A stretch of 64,000 nt of DNA from Myxococcus guangdongensis (GCF_024198255.1 NZ_JAJVKW010000013.1:186001-250000), one strand, 5' to 3'. Shown: positions 15,473-25,138, numbered from the stretch's first letter. Translations and numbers: made by a program. Notes: generated by a model from the sequence alone, not told the origin.

Positions 15473-17752
15473 CTATGGACGCTGCACGGGGCGGGACATG
15501 GGCGCGGCGGCGGGCCGAGGCGTCTCCTGGAGCAACCGCAGCGCCCGCTCCAGCACCTCGTCCCGGCCCGCGCGCACGCCCGCGAGCGAGGGGCGCACCG
15601 CCACGTGCGGCGTGAGCCCCTTGCGCTGGAGCTGACCGCCGTCCGCGTGCCGGGTGTCCATCCCGGTGAAGCTCATCCAGATGCCACCGGGCAGCACCGC
15701 GTACGTCATGTTCCCGTTGGCGCCCGCGGTGGGGCTCCCGACGAAGGTCACCCCACTGGTGACCTCCAGCATCAGCCCCAGGTGCTCGGCCTGGCTCACG
15801 GCGCGCTCGTCGATGAGCGCCACGGTGCGGCCCCGGTACACCGGCACGTCCGCGGTGGGCAGCTCCTGCGTCAGGGCCATCCGGCCATTCACCAACGTGG
15901 CGCCCGCGACGACAGGCACCTCGAAGCGGGACCAGGTCTTGGCGCGCTTCACGTTGAGGTACGGCGCCAGCATGCCCGCGGTGCCTCGGGGATAGCCTCG
16001 CAGGTCGAACACCACGGCCCGGGTGTCCTGGACCTTCTTCATGACCTCCGGCACCTCGTCGGCCCCCAGCTGCGAGAGGTTCACGAGGGCGACGTTGCCC
16101 TCCATCAGCTTGAAGGGCTCATGGGGACGCTCCGGCCGGGAGAACGCGGCGGGCCGCTTCACCTTCACCTCCCGACGCCCCTTCTCTCCGAGCACCGTGA
16201 AGGTCACCTCCGAGTCCGGAGGCCCCGAGAGCGCCAGGTAGATGTGGAACAGGCGGGTCGCCGCCTCGGTGGAGGCCTGGTGGATGGCGTCGATGCGGCG
16301 GATGCGCTCGTCGATGGGCTCCGCGTCCACCTTCTCGATGACGTCCCCCACCTGGAGCCCCTGCGCGAGCGAGGCGTTGGTCAACGACGTGATGACCACC
16401 TTCCCGTCGATGTCTCGCGCCTCGACGGGCGCGGCGATGCCACCCCACAGCTCCTTGAACGCGGGATGGCCGCTGAGCGAGACGTGCCCGTCCCGCAGCT
16501 CCCGGGCGGCCTTCGCCACCTCGAGCGCATACTCCTTCGCGTCCTGGGCGGCCTCGAAGCGCTTCAGCATCCCGGGGAGCGCCTGGCCCCAGTCCGCGTC
16601 CATCAGGTGGCGATAGGGGAAGAAGAGCTCCACCACGTTCCACAGCCGCACGGCCGCCAGGAGGCGCAGCTCGCGCGAGGGGTACGGGGCCTCCGCGTAG
16701 GCGTTGTCCGGACGCCACTGGGCCTCGGGGCGCGCCGGAGCGCTCGGGCCCTTGGGCTTGGACTTCGCGTTGGCCAGCGCCATCGCGCGCGTGTAGGCCA
16801 CGTCCGGGGCGGACAGGTCCGCTCGCGCCGGCACCTCCGCGTCGAGCCCCAGGGGCAACACCGTCTCACTGGTGCGGACGGTGGCGACGAGCGTGCTGCC
16901 CAGCGGCACGTCCTGCGTGTCCACGAGCAGCGCGTTCGCCACGGGGCCCTCGCCCACGAAGAGCGCGCGCCCCGCGGCGCGCAGCGCCAGCACCTTCGGC
17001 GAGACGACGCTCTGCGAATCCAGGAGGAAGACGACGCGCGCGAACTTCTTGCCGGCGTGGCCCTCCACCACCGAGCTGACGTCCTGGTTGAAGGCCGTGG
17101 TGTAGGGCGAGTCCATGCCCGTCTGGGCCTTGTAGCCGCCGTGGAGCGAGGAGCGCGTGCCCGGCACGGCCAGCTCGCCGTCGATGAAGAGGGGCAGCAT
17201 CCAGTCCACCGCGTTGGAGACGCTCCAGGCCGCCGCCTCGTCGAAGCCCCGCCCGCGCATGTCGACGACGGCGGCGCGCGCCTTGCCCACGGGGCCCCAG
17301 AGCTTCTCACCCAGACTCCAGAAGGTCTGTGGGCCTTCGGGCGTGGTGAGGTTGCGCAGGTCCAGGACGACCACGTCCTTCTCCACGCCCAACAGGGGCC
17401 GGAGTGTCGGAGGGGCCAGCGCGGCGGGCGGGCGCGCGCTCTTCACGCGGGTGGCGGGGTCCTCGAGCGCGCCGAGCATCGACTGGATGGCCTCCGCGAA
17501 GGCCTCGTCGCTGGAGGCCGCCTCCACCTTCGGCACCGCCGACAGGAAGGCCGCGTCCCAGTCGATGCGCCGCGACAACATCCACGGGTGGCGGTAGCGC
17601 ACCTGCCCCCAGAGTTCGCCCAGCGCGGTGAGCCGCTGGAGCCGCTGCTGCGCCTCCTCCGGCTCCGCTGGGGCTTGCGCGGCCATCGCCCCCGAGGCCA
17701 GGAGAACCGCCAGACACAGTGCCAGCTTCGAGCCCAGGTCATGGTGCCGCAT
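15473..17752 (-). CDS. S41-family peptidase with PDZ domain (tail-specific protease-like)
   Basis: 759 residues with a signal peptide (cleaved after AMA). A large N-terminal domain (to about 400) precedes a PDZ-like region ('LQVGDVIEKVDAEPIDERI'). The peptidase domain includes 'AVSQAEH' (candidate nucleophile Ser653), 'GSPTAGANGN' and 'GMDTRHADG', typical of the non-CtpA S41 branch. Likely a periplasmic or secreted endopeptidase. Start ATG 17752 follows GAGGAGG. Catalytic residues are assigned by pattern only. Confidence 0.85.
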   Translation of the reverse strand: MRHHDLGSKLALCLAVLLASGAMAAQAPAEPEEAQQRLQRLTALGELWGQVRYRHPWMLSRRIDWDAAFLSAVPKVEAASSDEAFAEAIQSMLGALEDPATRVKSARPPAALAPPTLRPLLGVEKDVVVLDLRNLTTPEGPQTFWSLGEKLWGPVGKARAAVVDMRGRGFDEAAAWSVSNAVDWMLPLFIDGELAVPGTRSSLHGGYKAQTGMDSPYTTAFNQDVSSVVEGHAGKKFARVVFLLDSQSVVSPKVLALRAAGRALFVGEGPVANALLVDTQDVPLGSTLVATVRTSETVLPLGLDAEVPARADLSAPDVAYTRAMALANAKSKPKGPSAPARPEAQWRPDNAYAEAPYPSRELRLLAAVRLWNVVELFFPYRHLMDADWGQALPGMLKRFEAAQDAKEYALEVAKAARELRDGHVSLSGHPAFKELWGGIAAPVEARDIDGKVVITSLTNASLAQGLQVGDVIEKVDAEPIDERIRRIDAIHQASTEAATRLFHIYLALSGPPDSEVTFTVLGEKGRREVKVKRPAAFSRPERPHEPFKLMEGNVALVNLSQLGADEVPEVMKKVQDTRAVVFDLRGYPRGTAGMLAPYLNVKRAKTWSRFEVPVVAGATLVNGRMALTQELPTADVPVYRGRTVALIDERAVSQAEHLGLMLEVTSGVTFVGSPTAGANGNMTYAVLPGGIWMSFTGMDTRHADGGQLQRKGLTPHVAVRPSLAGVRAGRDEVLERALRLLQETPRPAAAPMSRPVQRP

Positions 17753-17884
17753 GCAAGTCCTCCTCGTGTGTCATCCAGCGCCCGCGGACTCTAGAGCGGC
17801 TCCCAGGCACAGGCGAGCAGCCGAGGCCGCGCGGAGGATGTGCTCGGAAGGAGCGACGATGCACGCCGCGGTGAGCCAGACACG

Positions 17885-17903
17885 GCGGACCGCGTGGGTC
17901 CGC
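17885..17903 (-). terminator. Hairpin after the SGNH hydrolase gene
   Basis: GCGGACC (17885-17891) and GGTCCGC (17897-17903) form a 7-bp stem with a 5-base loop, about 20 bases beyond the SGNH gene's stop on the minus strand. There is no clear U-tract. Confidence 0.5.
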
Positions 17904-17923
17904 ACGCGCCTCTCGCGCCGGGC

Positions 17924-19045
17924 TCAGGCGGCTTCGACCACGACGCCCCGGCACTCACGGCTCTTGCTGAGCTGACCGAGCTCGAACCGAGCCGAGATGT
18001 TGCGGGCAATCTCCCGCGCCATGACGCGGTAGGCGGCCTCCGTGGGGTGCTTCTTGTCGCTCGTCGCCACGGGCGTCGGCGGCAGTTGGGCGTACTGCTG
18101 GAAGGTGCGGGCGCCGGTCGGGAGGAGGTCCAGTCGGACGGGGTCGGAGGGAGGAGGCGGGAGCCGGGGAACGGGCGGGCCCCACACGAGCGGCGGTGGC
18201 GCGAGCGGACCCACGTGGGGGTAGCGCACGGGGAGCCGGCTGCCCTGCGCTCCCGCCGTCAGGCCATGCTCGGCCAGCGAGGTATTGAGCCCCTTGAGGA
18301 ACGAATACATGTCCACCAATCGCATCCCCTCATAGGTGGACGCGAACTGGGCGAGCACGGCGTTGAAGCCCATGGCGCCCTTGGTGAATCCCCACGTCGT
18401 CGGCTCCAGCTTCTTCTTCGCGAAGTATGCCGCGTCCGCGGGGTCCGGCAGGTTGATGAGCAGGAAGTGCGCCTTGCCCGGCATGGCCCGCTCCAGCTCC
18501 TGGATGAGCGCGAACATGTGGAGGACCACCTGCTTCATCGTCCCCGGGTCGCGCTTGTTGGTCACCAGGTCGTTGAGGCCGAACCAGATGATGAACAGCG
18601 TCTCCCCGACGAGAGGACACTTGGCCCGCTGCGCGTGGAACTTGTCCACCTGCTGCCGGAAGGTCCCCAGCCCCGTGCCGGGCCGGTCCGAGGCGCCCAT
18701 CGCGCCACCCTCGGCGTAGTTCACGAAGGTGATGGGACGGCCGAAGCCCGAGTCCTGATTCGAGTCCACGGTGAGCGAGCGGTGGACCTTGGTCGCCTCC
18801 ATGCTCTCGCTGTAGGCGGTCTTCTTCTTGTCGAAGGGGTCCGCGCCCCGAATCATCGACTGGCCGCCCGCCCACTCCCAGAGGAAGTCCGTCCAGTTCC
18901 GCCCGTCACTGAAGCGCCCCAGCTCGTTCACCTGCATGAGGTTGACGCCGTTGGCGAACGTGCCAAGGCCGGTGTCATGCTTGTTGCCGATGTCCGACAT
19001 GCTGTCGCCGAAGATGATGAGATTGTCGAGCTTGAGTCGGGGCAT
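17924..19045 (-). CDS. SGNH/GDSL-family esterase/lipase
   Basis: 373 residues. Block I is FGDSMSD with nucleophile Ser15. 'NYAEGGA' supplies the block II Gly, 'WFGLND' the block III Asn, and 'SDKKHPTEAAY' the catalytic Asp/His of block V. A Pro-rich insert (near residues 285-315) precedes the last block. No signal peptide is visible, so location is uncertain. ATG 19045 starts directly at the conserved strand, and no closer start exists. Substrate unknown; carboxyl-ester or carbohydrate-ester hydrolysis is typical. Confidence 0.85.
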   Translation of the reverse strand: MPRLKLDNLIIFGDSMSDIGNKHDTGLGTFANGVNLMQVNELGRFSDGRNWTDFLWEWAGGQSMIRGADPFDKKKTAYSESMEATKVHRSLTVDSNQDSGFGRPITFVNYAEGGAMGASDRPGTGLGTFRQQVDKFHAQRAKCPLVGETLFIIWFGLNDLVTNKRDPGTMKQVVLHMFALIQELERAMPGKAHFLLINLPDPADAAYFAKKKLEPTTWGFTKGAMGFNAVLAQFASTYEGMRLVDMYSFLKGLNTSLAEHGLTAGAQGSRLPVRYPHVGPLAPPPLVWGPPVPRLPPPPSDPVRLDLLPTGARTFQQYAQLPPTPVATSDKKHPTEAAYRVMAREIARNISARFELGQLSKSRECRGVVVEAA

Positions 19046-19092
19046 GGACGGAGGACTCCGATGCGGTTCGAGGAGGACGGGCGGGGTGGAGT

Positions 19093-19959
19093 CTACGCCG
19101 ATTCCCCGGAGCCGAAGTCGCGCGCCCAGTGCGCCCTCATGATTCGCACGAAGGTCTCACGTTGACGTGCCCCAGAGCGACGCAGGGAGTCGAGGTCGTG
19201 GATCCAGAAGGCATTGAACATCCTCGGCTCCTCGTCGATCCTGTCGACGAGCGCTTCGAGGAAGTTCCGGACCCGCTGGGGCTCCCGTCGCGCGGAGGGA
19301 GGCACGAGCCTCCATTCCCGCTCCACCACATCGCGGACCTTGTCCTCCTCGAAGACGACCACCCGGAAGACGATGGAGAGCCACTGGTCCGGGTCCTCCT
19401 GGGTGGACACCCAATGGAGGAGCTTCGAGTCCAACTCGAGCCTGGGCAGGCCCTCGAGGAACGCCTGGAGCGCCTCGGCCGAGAGCGTCTCGCCGGGCAG
19501 GGGCGGTTCGCTGACGCGCTCCTCCGGCAGGAGGTCGAGCGCGGGGAGGTCCGGCGTGCCCTCGGGTGAGAAGCGCACGGAGCAGAACCGCTTGCCGTCC
19601 TCGCCCACGTAGGTCGAGAACGCGTCGAGCCGCCGCGCGTCCACATCGAAGACATACACGTACGCCACGCTCCCGGTCTCTTCCGGTGAGACGGGCGGGC
19701 CCGGGTTCCCCTCCGGATTGCGCTCCCCGTCCTTCCCACCCAGGCAGGTGGACCAGCCCCAGGGGGATTCATCGATGAGCCGCCCCACCACGGCCTGGAT
19801 ATCGCCCCCGGCGCGTTCGACAGCCGCCAGGAGGTATTGCCCGAGGCCCGTGGGATAGCCATCCCAGTGATGATAGACACCACGCCAGGGCCGCAAGGAG
19901 ACGTGCTCGGGAATCCCCGAACCCGACGTGTACACAGCGATTGCAGCAGGGGTCGACAT
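19093..19959 (-). CDS. Conserved-looking hypothetical protein
   Basis: 288 residues, soluble, no signal peptide. The first half resembles an Asp/Glu-rich ligand-sensing or binding protein ('WRGVYHHWDGYPTGLGQYL', 'SVAYVYVFDVDARRLDAF'). The second half is helical and highly charged. Opening lines of this kind occur in uncharacterised actinobacterial and myxobacterial proteins, but I cannot name a family. ATG 19959 (MSTPAA) is preferred; an upstream in-frame ATG at 20007 adds 16 residues. It lies downstream of the TetR gene on the same strand with a 70-base gap. Confidence 0.75.
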   Translation of the reverse strand: MSTPAAIAVYTSGSGIPEHVSLRPWRGVYHHWDGYPTGLGQYLLAAVERAGGDIQAVVGRLIDESPWGWSTCLGGKDGERNPEGNPGPPVSPEETGSVAYVYVFDVDARRLDAFSTYVGEDGKRFCSVRFSPEGTPDLPALDLLPEERVSEPPLPGETLSAEALQAFLEGLPRLELDSKLLHWVSTQEDPDQWLSIVFRVVVFEEDKVRDVVEREWRLVPPSARREPQRVRNFLEALVDRIDEEPRMFNAFWIHDLDSLRRSGARQRETFVRIMRAHWARDFGSGESA

Positions 19960-20029
19960 GGGACCCGGAGTGTAGTGCTCGGGTTCCACGGCCTGTTGGA
20001 CAATCATTCCGTCGGAGCGGAGTCGCGCC

Positions 20030-20581
20030 TCACGGCCGGATGCCGAGCAGCGCCAGGCGCAGCACCCGGCGCGCGGTGGGGGCATCCTGCTCGTTGGCGA
20101 CCGCGATGGCGTTCGCCAGCCGTAACAGGTCCTCCGCCGTGGCGCTGGCGTGAATCGCCCCCACCGAGGACGCTCGCGCCACCAACCCGCTCAGCACCCC
20201 CAGCAGCATGTCGGTGCAGCACAACTCCTCGGGTACCAGCCCTTCCGGCCCCGCGAGCAGCGCGGCCGCGAGCCCGCGGTGCGTCGCGGTGTACACCGTC
20301 ACCTCCTCCAGCCAGGCCGCCAGCTCCGCGGCGGGATTGCGGCCCGGCTGAGCGGACGCCATCGCGCACAGCTGCGCGACCCCCTCCCGGAACACCACCT
20401 CCAACAGCGCCTGCCGCGTCGGGAAGTGTCGGTGCAGCGTCGCCGAGCCCACCCCCGCCCGCCGCGCAATCTCCTCGAGCGACGCCTGCGCGCCATCCCG
20501 GGCGACCAGCTCCGAGGCCGCTGTGACAATCCGCTCCCGGTTGCGCCGTCCGTCCGCTCGCAAGGGCTTCACTGGCTCCAC
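20030..20581 (-). CDS. TetR-family transcriptional regulator
   Basis: 183 residues. The N-terminal HTH is clear ('ASLEEIARRAGVGSATLHRHF' region, residues 35-60), preceded by 'RRNRERIVTAASELV'. The C-terminal half is helical and fits a TetR ligand domain. I favour GTG 20581 because of GAGGAG upstream; GTG 20572 is an alternative. It is divergent from the alpha-carbonic anhydrase across about 400 bases; regulation of that gene is possible, but I see no palindromic operator. Confidence 0.88.
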   Translation of the reverse strand: MEPVKPLRADGRRNRERIVTAASELVARDGAQASLEEIARRAGVGSATLHRHFPTRQALLEVVFREGVAQLCAMASAQPGRNPAAELAAWLEEVTVYTATHRGLAAALLAGPEGLVPEELCCTDMLLGVLSGLVARASSVGAIHASATAEDLLRLANAIAVANEQDAPTARRVLRLALLGIRP

Positions 20582-20989
20582 GACACCTGTCTCCTCACCC
20601 TGACGCGCCCGACAAGCGGGGGCGCCCTCCACATTCAACCACGAAACGGCGCGCGGTCCTCCACCCACGGAGGGCCGCCGTCACCCGGGCGTTTCGAGAC
20701 CCAGGGTCGCCATGCCTGGAACCCGCCTGCCCCTGTCGCATGTATCGACCGCAATGGCAGAACATGAACCTCCATTCATCCGCGCATTTCTGTCAACGAA
20801 TTGTTTCATTTCGCTTTATTTCAAGGAAGACAAACCAGTACCCATTAGACGGATTTTGCGGCAATACATCGGCGCGAGCGCTACGACAGACACAAAGCCG
20901 GGCGCGGGCGTTCGGATTCGAAAGCACCTGGCTTTGAGGTCGTGGCGCCTGGCTCACTCCTGGCGTCTTCCTTCAAGGACTCATCACCC
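20582..20989. other. 408-base divergent intergenic region with AT-rich core
   Basis: Separates TetR and carbonic anhydrase genes. Around 20785-20860 the composition drops to mainly A/T (runs such as 'tttcatttcgctttatttcaagg'), unusual for this genome and probably a promoter zone. No reliable -35/-10 pair or inverted repeat was found, and no frame here looks coding. Confidence 0.55.
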
Positions 20990-21772
20990 ATGTCATACAA
21001 CCGCACCCTCTCCGTGCGCGCCCTTCGGGGCGTGTTGCTGTCCTCGTTGTTCGTCGTCACCCCCGCCCTCGCCGAGGAGGCGCACTGGGGCTATGCGCAG
21101 ACCGTGGACCCCGAGCACTGGGGTGAGGTCGCCGGCGGCGCGCAGTGTTCCACGGGCGCCCAGCAATCCCCCGTGGCGCTGTCGACCTCCGAGTCCACGC
21201 ACACGAACGTGCAGGCGCCCAGCTTCCACTATGGCACCAGCCTGGTGCGCATGGTGAACAACGGCCACACGGTGCAGTTCAACTACGACGTGGGCAGCAC
21301 GCTGCGCCTGGGCCACCAGGAGTACAAGCTGGCGCAGTTCCACTTCCACACCCCCAGCGAGCACACCCAGAACGGCGAGCACTACCCGCTCGAGGTGCAC
21401 CTGGTGCACACCGACGCGGCGGGGACGCCGAAGGTCGTGGTGGGCGTGCTCATCGAGGAGGGCTTGGTGAACGCGGCGCTCTTCACCGCCTTCCGCCACC
21501 TGCCCCGCCACGAGGGTGAGACGAGCACGCCGGTGGGCGCGCTCATCAACGCCAGCGCGCTCCTGCCGTTCAACCGCGCGTTCTTCCATTACGCCGGCTC
21601 ACTCACCACGCCCCCGTGCAGCGAGGGGCTCCAGTGGTTCGTGATGAAGAACCCCATCCAGCTGTCCGACTCGCAGATCGCCGCCTTCGAGCGACTGCCG
21701 CACCTCAACCCGAACAACCGCCCCGTGCAGCCGTTGAACGGCCGAGACGTGGGGCTCCAGTCCGCGCACTGA
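20990..21772 (+). CDS. Alpha-class carbonic anhydrase, exported
   Basis: 260 residues. Hydrates CO2 to bicarbonate in the periplasm. A signal peptide (cleaved after TPALA) leads to the domain; zinc ligands appear as HFH (His118, His120) and the His in EVH (His137). The gatekeeper/CA signature 'SLTTPPCSEGLQW' is present, and Cys53 can pair with the later Cys as in bacterial alpha-CAs. 'AQQSPVAL' corresponds to the usual QSPI start of the fold. ATG 20990 with AAGGA upstream gives the proper signal peptide. Divergent from a TetR gene. Confidence 0.93.
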   Translation: MSYNRTLSVRALRGVLLSSLFVVTPALAEEAHWGYAQTVDPEHWGEVAGGAQCSTGAQQSPVALSTSESTHTNVQAPSFHYGTSLVRMVNNGHTVQFNYDVGSTLRLGHQEYKLAQFHFHTPSEHTQNGEHYPLEVHLVHTDAAGTPKVVVGVLIEEGLVNAALFTAFRHLPRHEGETSTPVGALINASALLPFNRAFFHYAGSLTTPPCSEGLQWFVMKNPIQLSDSQIAAFERLPHLNPNNRPVQPLNGRDVGLQSAH

Positions 21773-21796
21773 GGACGTCGCCTGGGGCGCGGGAGG

Positions 21797-22639
21797 CTAG
21801 CGGGCGCCGCCCACCAGGGTGGCGATGGCCTCCAGCACCATCGGCTCCTTGTCGTTCATGACCTTGTGAGAGCTCCCCTCGGCGAGGATGTACGTCCGCT
21901 TCGCCGAGGCGGCGGCGAACCGCTCGTGGGCCGCCCGCCATATCGCCGTGCTCTCCGGGGTGTTCTGTCCATTCGCCGCGACGATGTCGATGATGGGCAA
22001 CGACTCGGGGAGCACGAGGGCGTCGAGCCGCTGGGCCGTCTTCGGCATCGCCTCCGCCCAGGGGATGGCGACCTGGGCCAGCTGTGGCGCCTGCTTCCGG
22101 ATTTCGTCGTACTGGCCACGCATGACAATGAGATTCTTCTCCACCTCCTCTGGCGGCCACACTCCCGGCACCACCGCGTCCAGCAGCACCACGCCCTGGA
22201 CGTTGCGGTGTGTCTCCGCGAGCACGAGGCCGATGGCGCCGCCGTACGAGTGGCCCACCACCACCAGGGGCCCCTCCAGTCCGCAGCGCGCCAGCGCGGT
22301 GCCCAGGATTCGAGCATCGTTGTCGAGGCTGTATCCGGACGAGGCGTCGAGGGTGCTCCTGCCCATCCCCGCCCTGTCGTAGACGAAGGTCCGGAAGCCC
22401 TTCTCACGGACCTGCTTCTCGAGCGAGGCCCAGACGGAGGAGTCATTCCCGAAGCCGGACTCGAACACGACCGCGGGGCTGCCTGTGCCCTGGCTGTTCA
22501 CCCAGATTCCGTGGCCATCGATGTCCAGCCGAGCCCCGCTGCACGGCGCCTCGGCCACGGGCGCGGCGGCGCGTGACGAGGAAGCACACCCGCTCGACAA
22601 GGCCAGACTCATCACGACGACGGTGAGGCATCTGTGCAT
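21797..22639 (-). CDS. Alpha/beta hydrolase lipoprotein
   Basis: 280 residues. Signal with lipobox-like SSGC (Cys18). Hydrolase motifs: 'VVFESGFG' oxyanion strand, 'VYDRAGMGRS', nucleophile elbow GHSYGG, and a late 'GSSHKV' giving the His. Typical of periplasmic or outer-membrane esterase-like hydrolases of unclear substrate. It begins 27 bases after the stop of the proline-rich gene on the same strand, so it may be the distal gene of the ECF sigma operon. Confidence 0.85.
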   Translation of the reverse strand: MHRCLTVVVMSLALSSGCASSSRAAAPVAEAPCSGARLDIDGHGIWVNSQGTGSPAVVFESGFGNDSSVWASLEKQVREKGFRTFVYDRAGMGRSTLDASSGYSLDNDARILGTALARCGLEGPLVVVGHSYGGAIGLVLAETHRNVQGVVLLDAVVPGVWPPEEVEKNLIVMRGQYDEIRKQAPQLAQVAIPWAEAMPKTAQRLDALVLPESLPIIDIVAANGQNTPESTAIWRAAHERFAAASAKRTYILAEGSSHKVMNDKEPMVLEAIATLVGGAR

Positions 22640-22666
22640 GGGGTTCTCCGGGGAAGGCCCGCCGCG

Positions 22667-23506
22667 TCACTCCGGCGTGGGCGGACGCAGCAGCTTCTGG
22701 AGCCGGACGAGGTGCGAGGAGGTCGGGTACTTCGTCTGGAAGTCCAGAGCGCGAGCCTGAGCCTCGGAGCGGCGGCCCAGCAGCACCAGCGCCTCGATGG
22801 CGAGCACCTCCCGCTCCTGCGCGAGCGCGCCCCCCTGGAACCGGGACGCGTGTCTCCTCAGCAGCAAGAGCGCCTCCTCGGCATCTCCTCCCTGGAGGGC
22901 CCGGTGGGCGTCGTCGATGAGCAGCAGCTCCTCGTCCTCGAGGCGCGGGGCGCGAGCGACCGAAGGGGGCTCGGCGACGGGATTGCGCACGGGGTCGTGC
23001 GGGCGCGGTGGATTCACGCGGGGCGCGGCGGGCGCCGGTGCGCGGTCCTCGACGGGCGCGGGAGCGATGGGCTCGGGGCGCGGAGCCTCGACAACGGGCG
23101 GGGCCGGCGCGTCGGCCTCGGGAGGCACGTCGCGGCGTGGGGACTCCACCGGAGCCGTCTCCCGCTGCGCCTGGACGAGCGTCGGAGGCTGTGCGCGCTC
23201 GTAGACCCGACCCGCCTGGAAGGAGCCCACCGCCCCCGTGAGCGCGGCCACGCCCACGAGCACCTTGAGCTTGAGGCCCGTGGCCACCGTCGCGCCTCCC
23301 GTGAGCGGCGCGGTCGTGGGCGCCACCGGAGCCGGTGCGGGAGCCGGAGGAGCCGGAGGCGGCGAGAGCGGCGCCAGTCGGGCCGCGAGCGACGCCAGCT
23401 GCGCGGCGGAGGGCCCATCGCCCAGGGCGGACCCCAACAGCTCACGCAGCTCGGGCGAGGCGTCGGAGGACTCCTCCAGGAGTCGCACGGGCTCGGGCGT
23501 CCTCAT
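22667..23506 (-). CDS. Single-pass membrane protein with proline-rich region, likely anti-sigma partner
   Basis: 279 residues. A short helical N-terminus (about 45 residues, 'SPELRELLGSAL') precedes an Ala/Pro linker, one transmembrane helix near 77-95 ('LKVLVGVAALTGAVG'), a long Pro/Glu/Arg-rich periplasmic spacer and a TPR-like C-terminal helical region. The ATG overlaps the sigma factor's stop (ATGA), implying coupled translation, as for anti-sigma factors. No zinc HxxxCxxC anti-sigma motif is visible, so the role is contextual. Confidence 0.8.
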   Translation of the reverse strand: MRTPEPVRLLEESSDASPELRELLGSALGDGPSAAQLASLAARLAPLSPPPAPPAPAPAPVAPTTAPLTGGATVATGLKLKVLVGVAALTGAVGSFQAGRVYERAQPPTLVQAQRETAPVESPRRDVPPEADAPAPPVVEAPRPEPIAPAPVEDRAPAPAAPRVNPPRPHDPVRNPVAEPPSVARAPRLEDEELLLIDDAHRALQGGDAEEALLLLRRHASRFQGGALAQEREVLAIEALVLLGRRSEAQARALDFQTKYPTSSHLVRLQKLLRPPTPE

Positions 23507-24051
23507 CTCTCGCCTCCTTGCAACCGGGCCACGGCCTCCTGGACCTGCTTGCGCGCAGCGTACAGCCGCGCATACGCGGTCTGCACGGGGCACCCCACCG
23601 CCTGGGCCACGTCGGCCATGGTCCACTGCTCGATTTCGAAGAGGACGAACACCGCCCGCTTGTCCTCGTCGAGCGCATCCAGGATGCGGTCCAACCGGGC
23701 CCGGGCCTGCGTGCGCGCCACGGACTCGAGCTGCTCGGGGGGACGCGCCTCGTCGGGAGTCTCGGCGACGGAGGTCTCCCGCCGGACGTGCGCGCGCTTG
23801 CGGTGGTCCGAGGCCAACCGCATGCAGATGCCGAAGAGCCACGCGGCCACGGGCGCGCGTGGGTCGAACTCGGGGAGGCGGCGATGGACCACCAGGAACG
23901 CCTCCTGGCAGACGTCCTCCAGGTCCGCCTCCCTCACGCCCATGCGCCGCAGCGTGCGCCACACGAAGGCCGCGTGCTGGGCATGCACCCGCTCGAAGTC
24001 GAGCGGTTCCGCCCCATCGGGAGCGGGCAGGGCCTGGGGAGGTGTGGGCAT
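23503..24051 (-). CDS. ECF-type RNA polymerase sigma factor
   Basis: 182 residues. Region 2 ('DLEDVCQEAFLVVHRRL', 'PVAAWLFGICMRLASDHRKR') and region 4 ('LDEDKRAVFVLFEIEQWTMADVAQAVGCP') are both intact, separated by a short linker. Such factors direct transcription of stress or envelope genes. It overlaps the membrane-protein gene by 4 bases and is followed by an alpha/beta hydrolase. An unrelated-looking exported protein lies 76 bases upstream on the same strand. Confidence 0.93.
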   Translation of the reverse strand: MPTPPQALPAPDGAEPLDFERVHAQHAAFVWRTLRRMGVREADLEDVCQEAFLVVHRRLPEFDPRAPVAAWLFGICMRLASDHRKRAHVRRETSVAETPDEARPPEQLESVARTQARARLDRILDALDEDKRAVFVLFEIEQWTMADVAQAVGCPVQTAYARLYAARKQVQEAVARLQGGER

Positions 24052-24127
24052 CGCGCGGGAGTCCGGGGCCGGCGGACTCTAGTGAGCTTGCCGGCGCCAG
24101 GTGAAGCGCTACCCGCCCCCTGGTGCC

Positions 24128-25138
24128 TCACGGCCCCCGGAACACCAGGCCCAGCTCGACGAACACGCGCCACGGCGCCCCCAGCCGCCCCTCCCAGGCG
24201 GAGGTCATCGGCAACGTGGGACGCAGCCACCCCACCGCGGCGCCGCCCCCCACATGCAACCCGGTGGCGCCCCCCCATCGCAGCTCCAGCTGGGCTCGCG
24301 CCACCGCGTCGCCTCGGATGAGCAGGTCCACCTCGTCCACCGTCTGCCCCGTCGAGTCCGCCATCACGAACGAGAACGCCGCCGTCGCGCACGCGGACAC
24401 CTCCCATCGGGAGCCGCCCCCCACCAGCGGACACACCCCCGCCTCGGGTGTCGCCAGCAGCAGGCCCACCCGTCCGTCCTCGAGCTCCGAGCGGGCCCAG
24501 GGCACCACGGAGAGCCCCACCAGCCACGTCACGCTCCCCGCCCCCCGCCAGCCCAGGCGTCCTCCCCAGGCGAGCCCGTCCGAGAGCCCCGTCGTCGTCA
24601 GCGCGGTGAGGGACACCGTCGAGCGACCCGGCCACGGGGCCGCGCGGGTCGGCGGGGATGAGGCCTGGATGGGAAGTTCCTCCTCCACCGTCGGGTCGGG
24701 CGCTTCGGGGAGCGGGGGTGCCTCCTCGGGAGGAGCAACCCCCTCGGAGGGCACCGGGGCGGGCTCCCGGGGACTCAAGGCCTCCGGGTCGATCATCAAC
24801 GCGAGGACCAGCACCAGCCGACGCTCGATGTCCGCGCACGCGGGCGTGGCGGAGTCGATGTCGCGGCTGCCCAGGACGGTGCCCCGCGCATCCACGAGCG
24901 TGAGCCTCGCGGACCACCCCGACGAGGACGCCGGCTCCAGCACGCCATGCACGAGCACATCCGGCAGGGACCCGAACACGGAGCGCCCCAGCCTCGCCTC
25001 CACCGCGCGCGCCAGGGGCGCCGCCTGGATGCACTCCGAGGGCGCGTTCCAATGCAGCCCCCACCGCGCCGACGAAGGCTCGGGCGAAGCGGTGGCGAGC
25101 AGTGGGAGGACCACCCCCAGCAAGAGGGGCGAGGTCAT
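24128..25138 (-). CDS. Exported protein of unknown function
   Basis: 336 residues. Signal peptide (cleaved after LATA). The first 120 residues resemble a compact domain ('ECIQAAPLARAVEARLGRSVF'). A Pro/Glu-rich linker (130-165) then leads to a Gly-rich beta-strand region that may be an outer-membrane barrel or scaffold. This layout recurs next to myxobacterial ECF/anti-sigma genes, and the sigma gene is indeed downstream on the same strand. No enzymatic motif recognised. Confidence 0.75.
   Translation of the reverse strand: MTSPLLLGVVLPLLATASPEPSSARWGLHWNAPSECIQAAPLARAVEARLGRSVFGSLPDVLVHGVLEPASSSGWSARLTLVDARGTVLGSRDIDSATPACADIERRLVLVLALMIDPEALSPREPAPVPSEGVAPPEEAPPLPEAPDPTVEEELPIQASSPPTRAAPWPGRSTVSLTALTTTGLSDGLAWGGRLGWRGAGSVTWLVGLSVVPWARSELEDGRVGLLLATPEAGVCPLVGGGSRWEVSACATAAFSFVMADSTGQTVDEVDLLIRGDAVARAQLELRWGGATGLHVGGGAAVGWLRPTLPMTSAWEGRLGAPWRVFVELGLVFRGP

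Noticed and set aside
15605-17794. 729-residue plus-strand frame opposite the S41 peptidase
   Set aside because: Composition-driven shadow; the minus strand has signal peptide, PDZ and peptidase motifs and GAGGAGG before the start.
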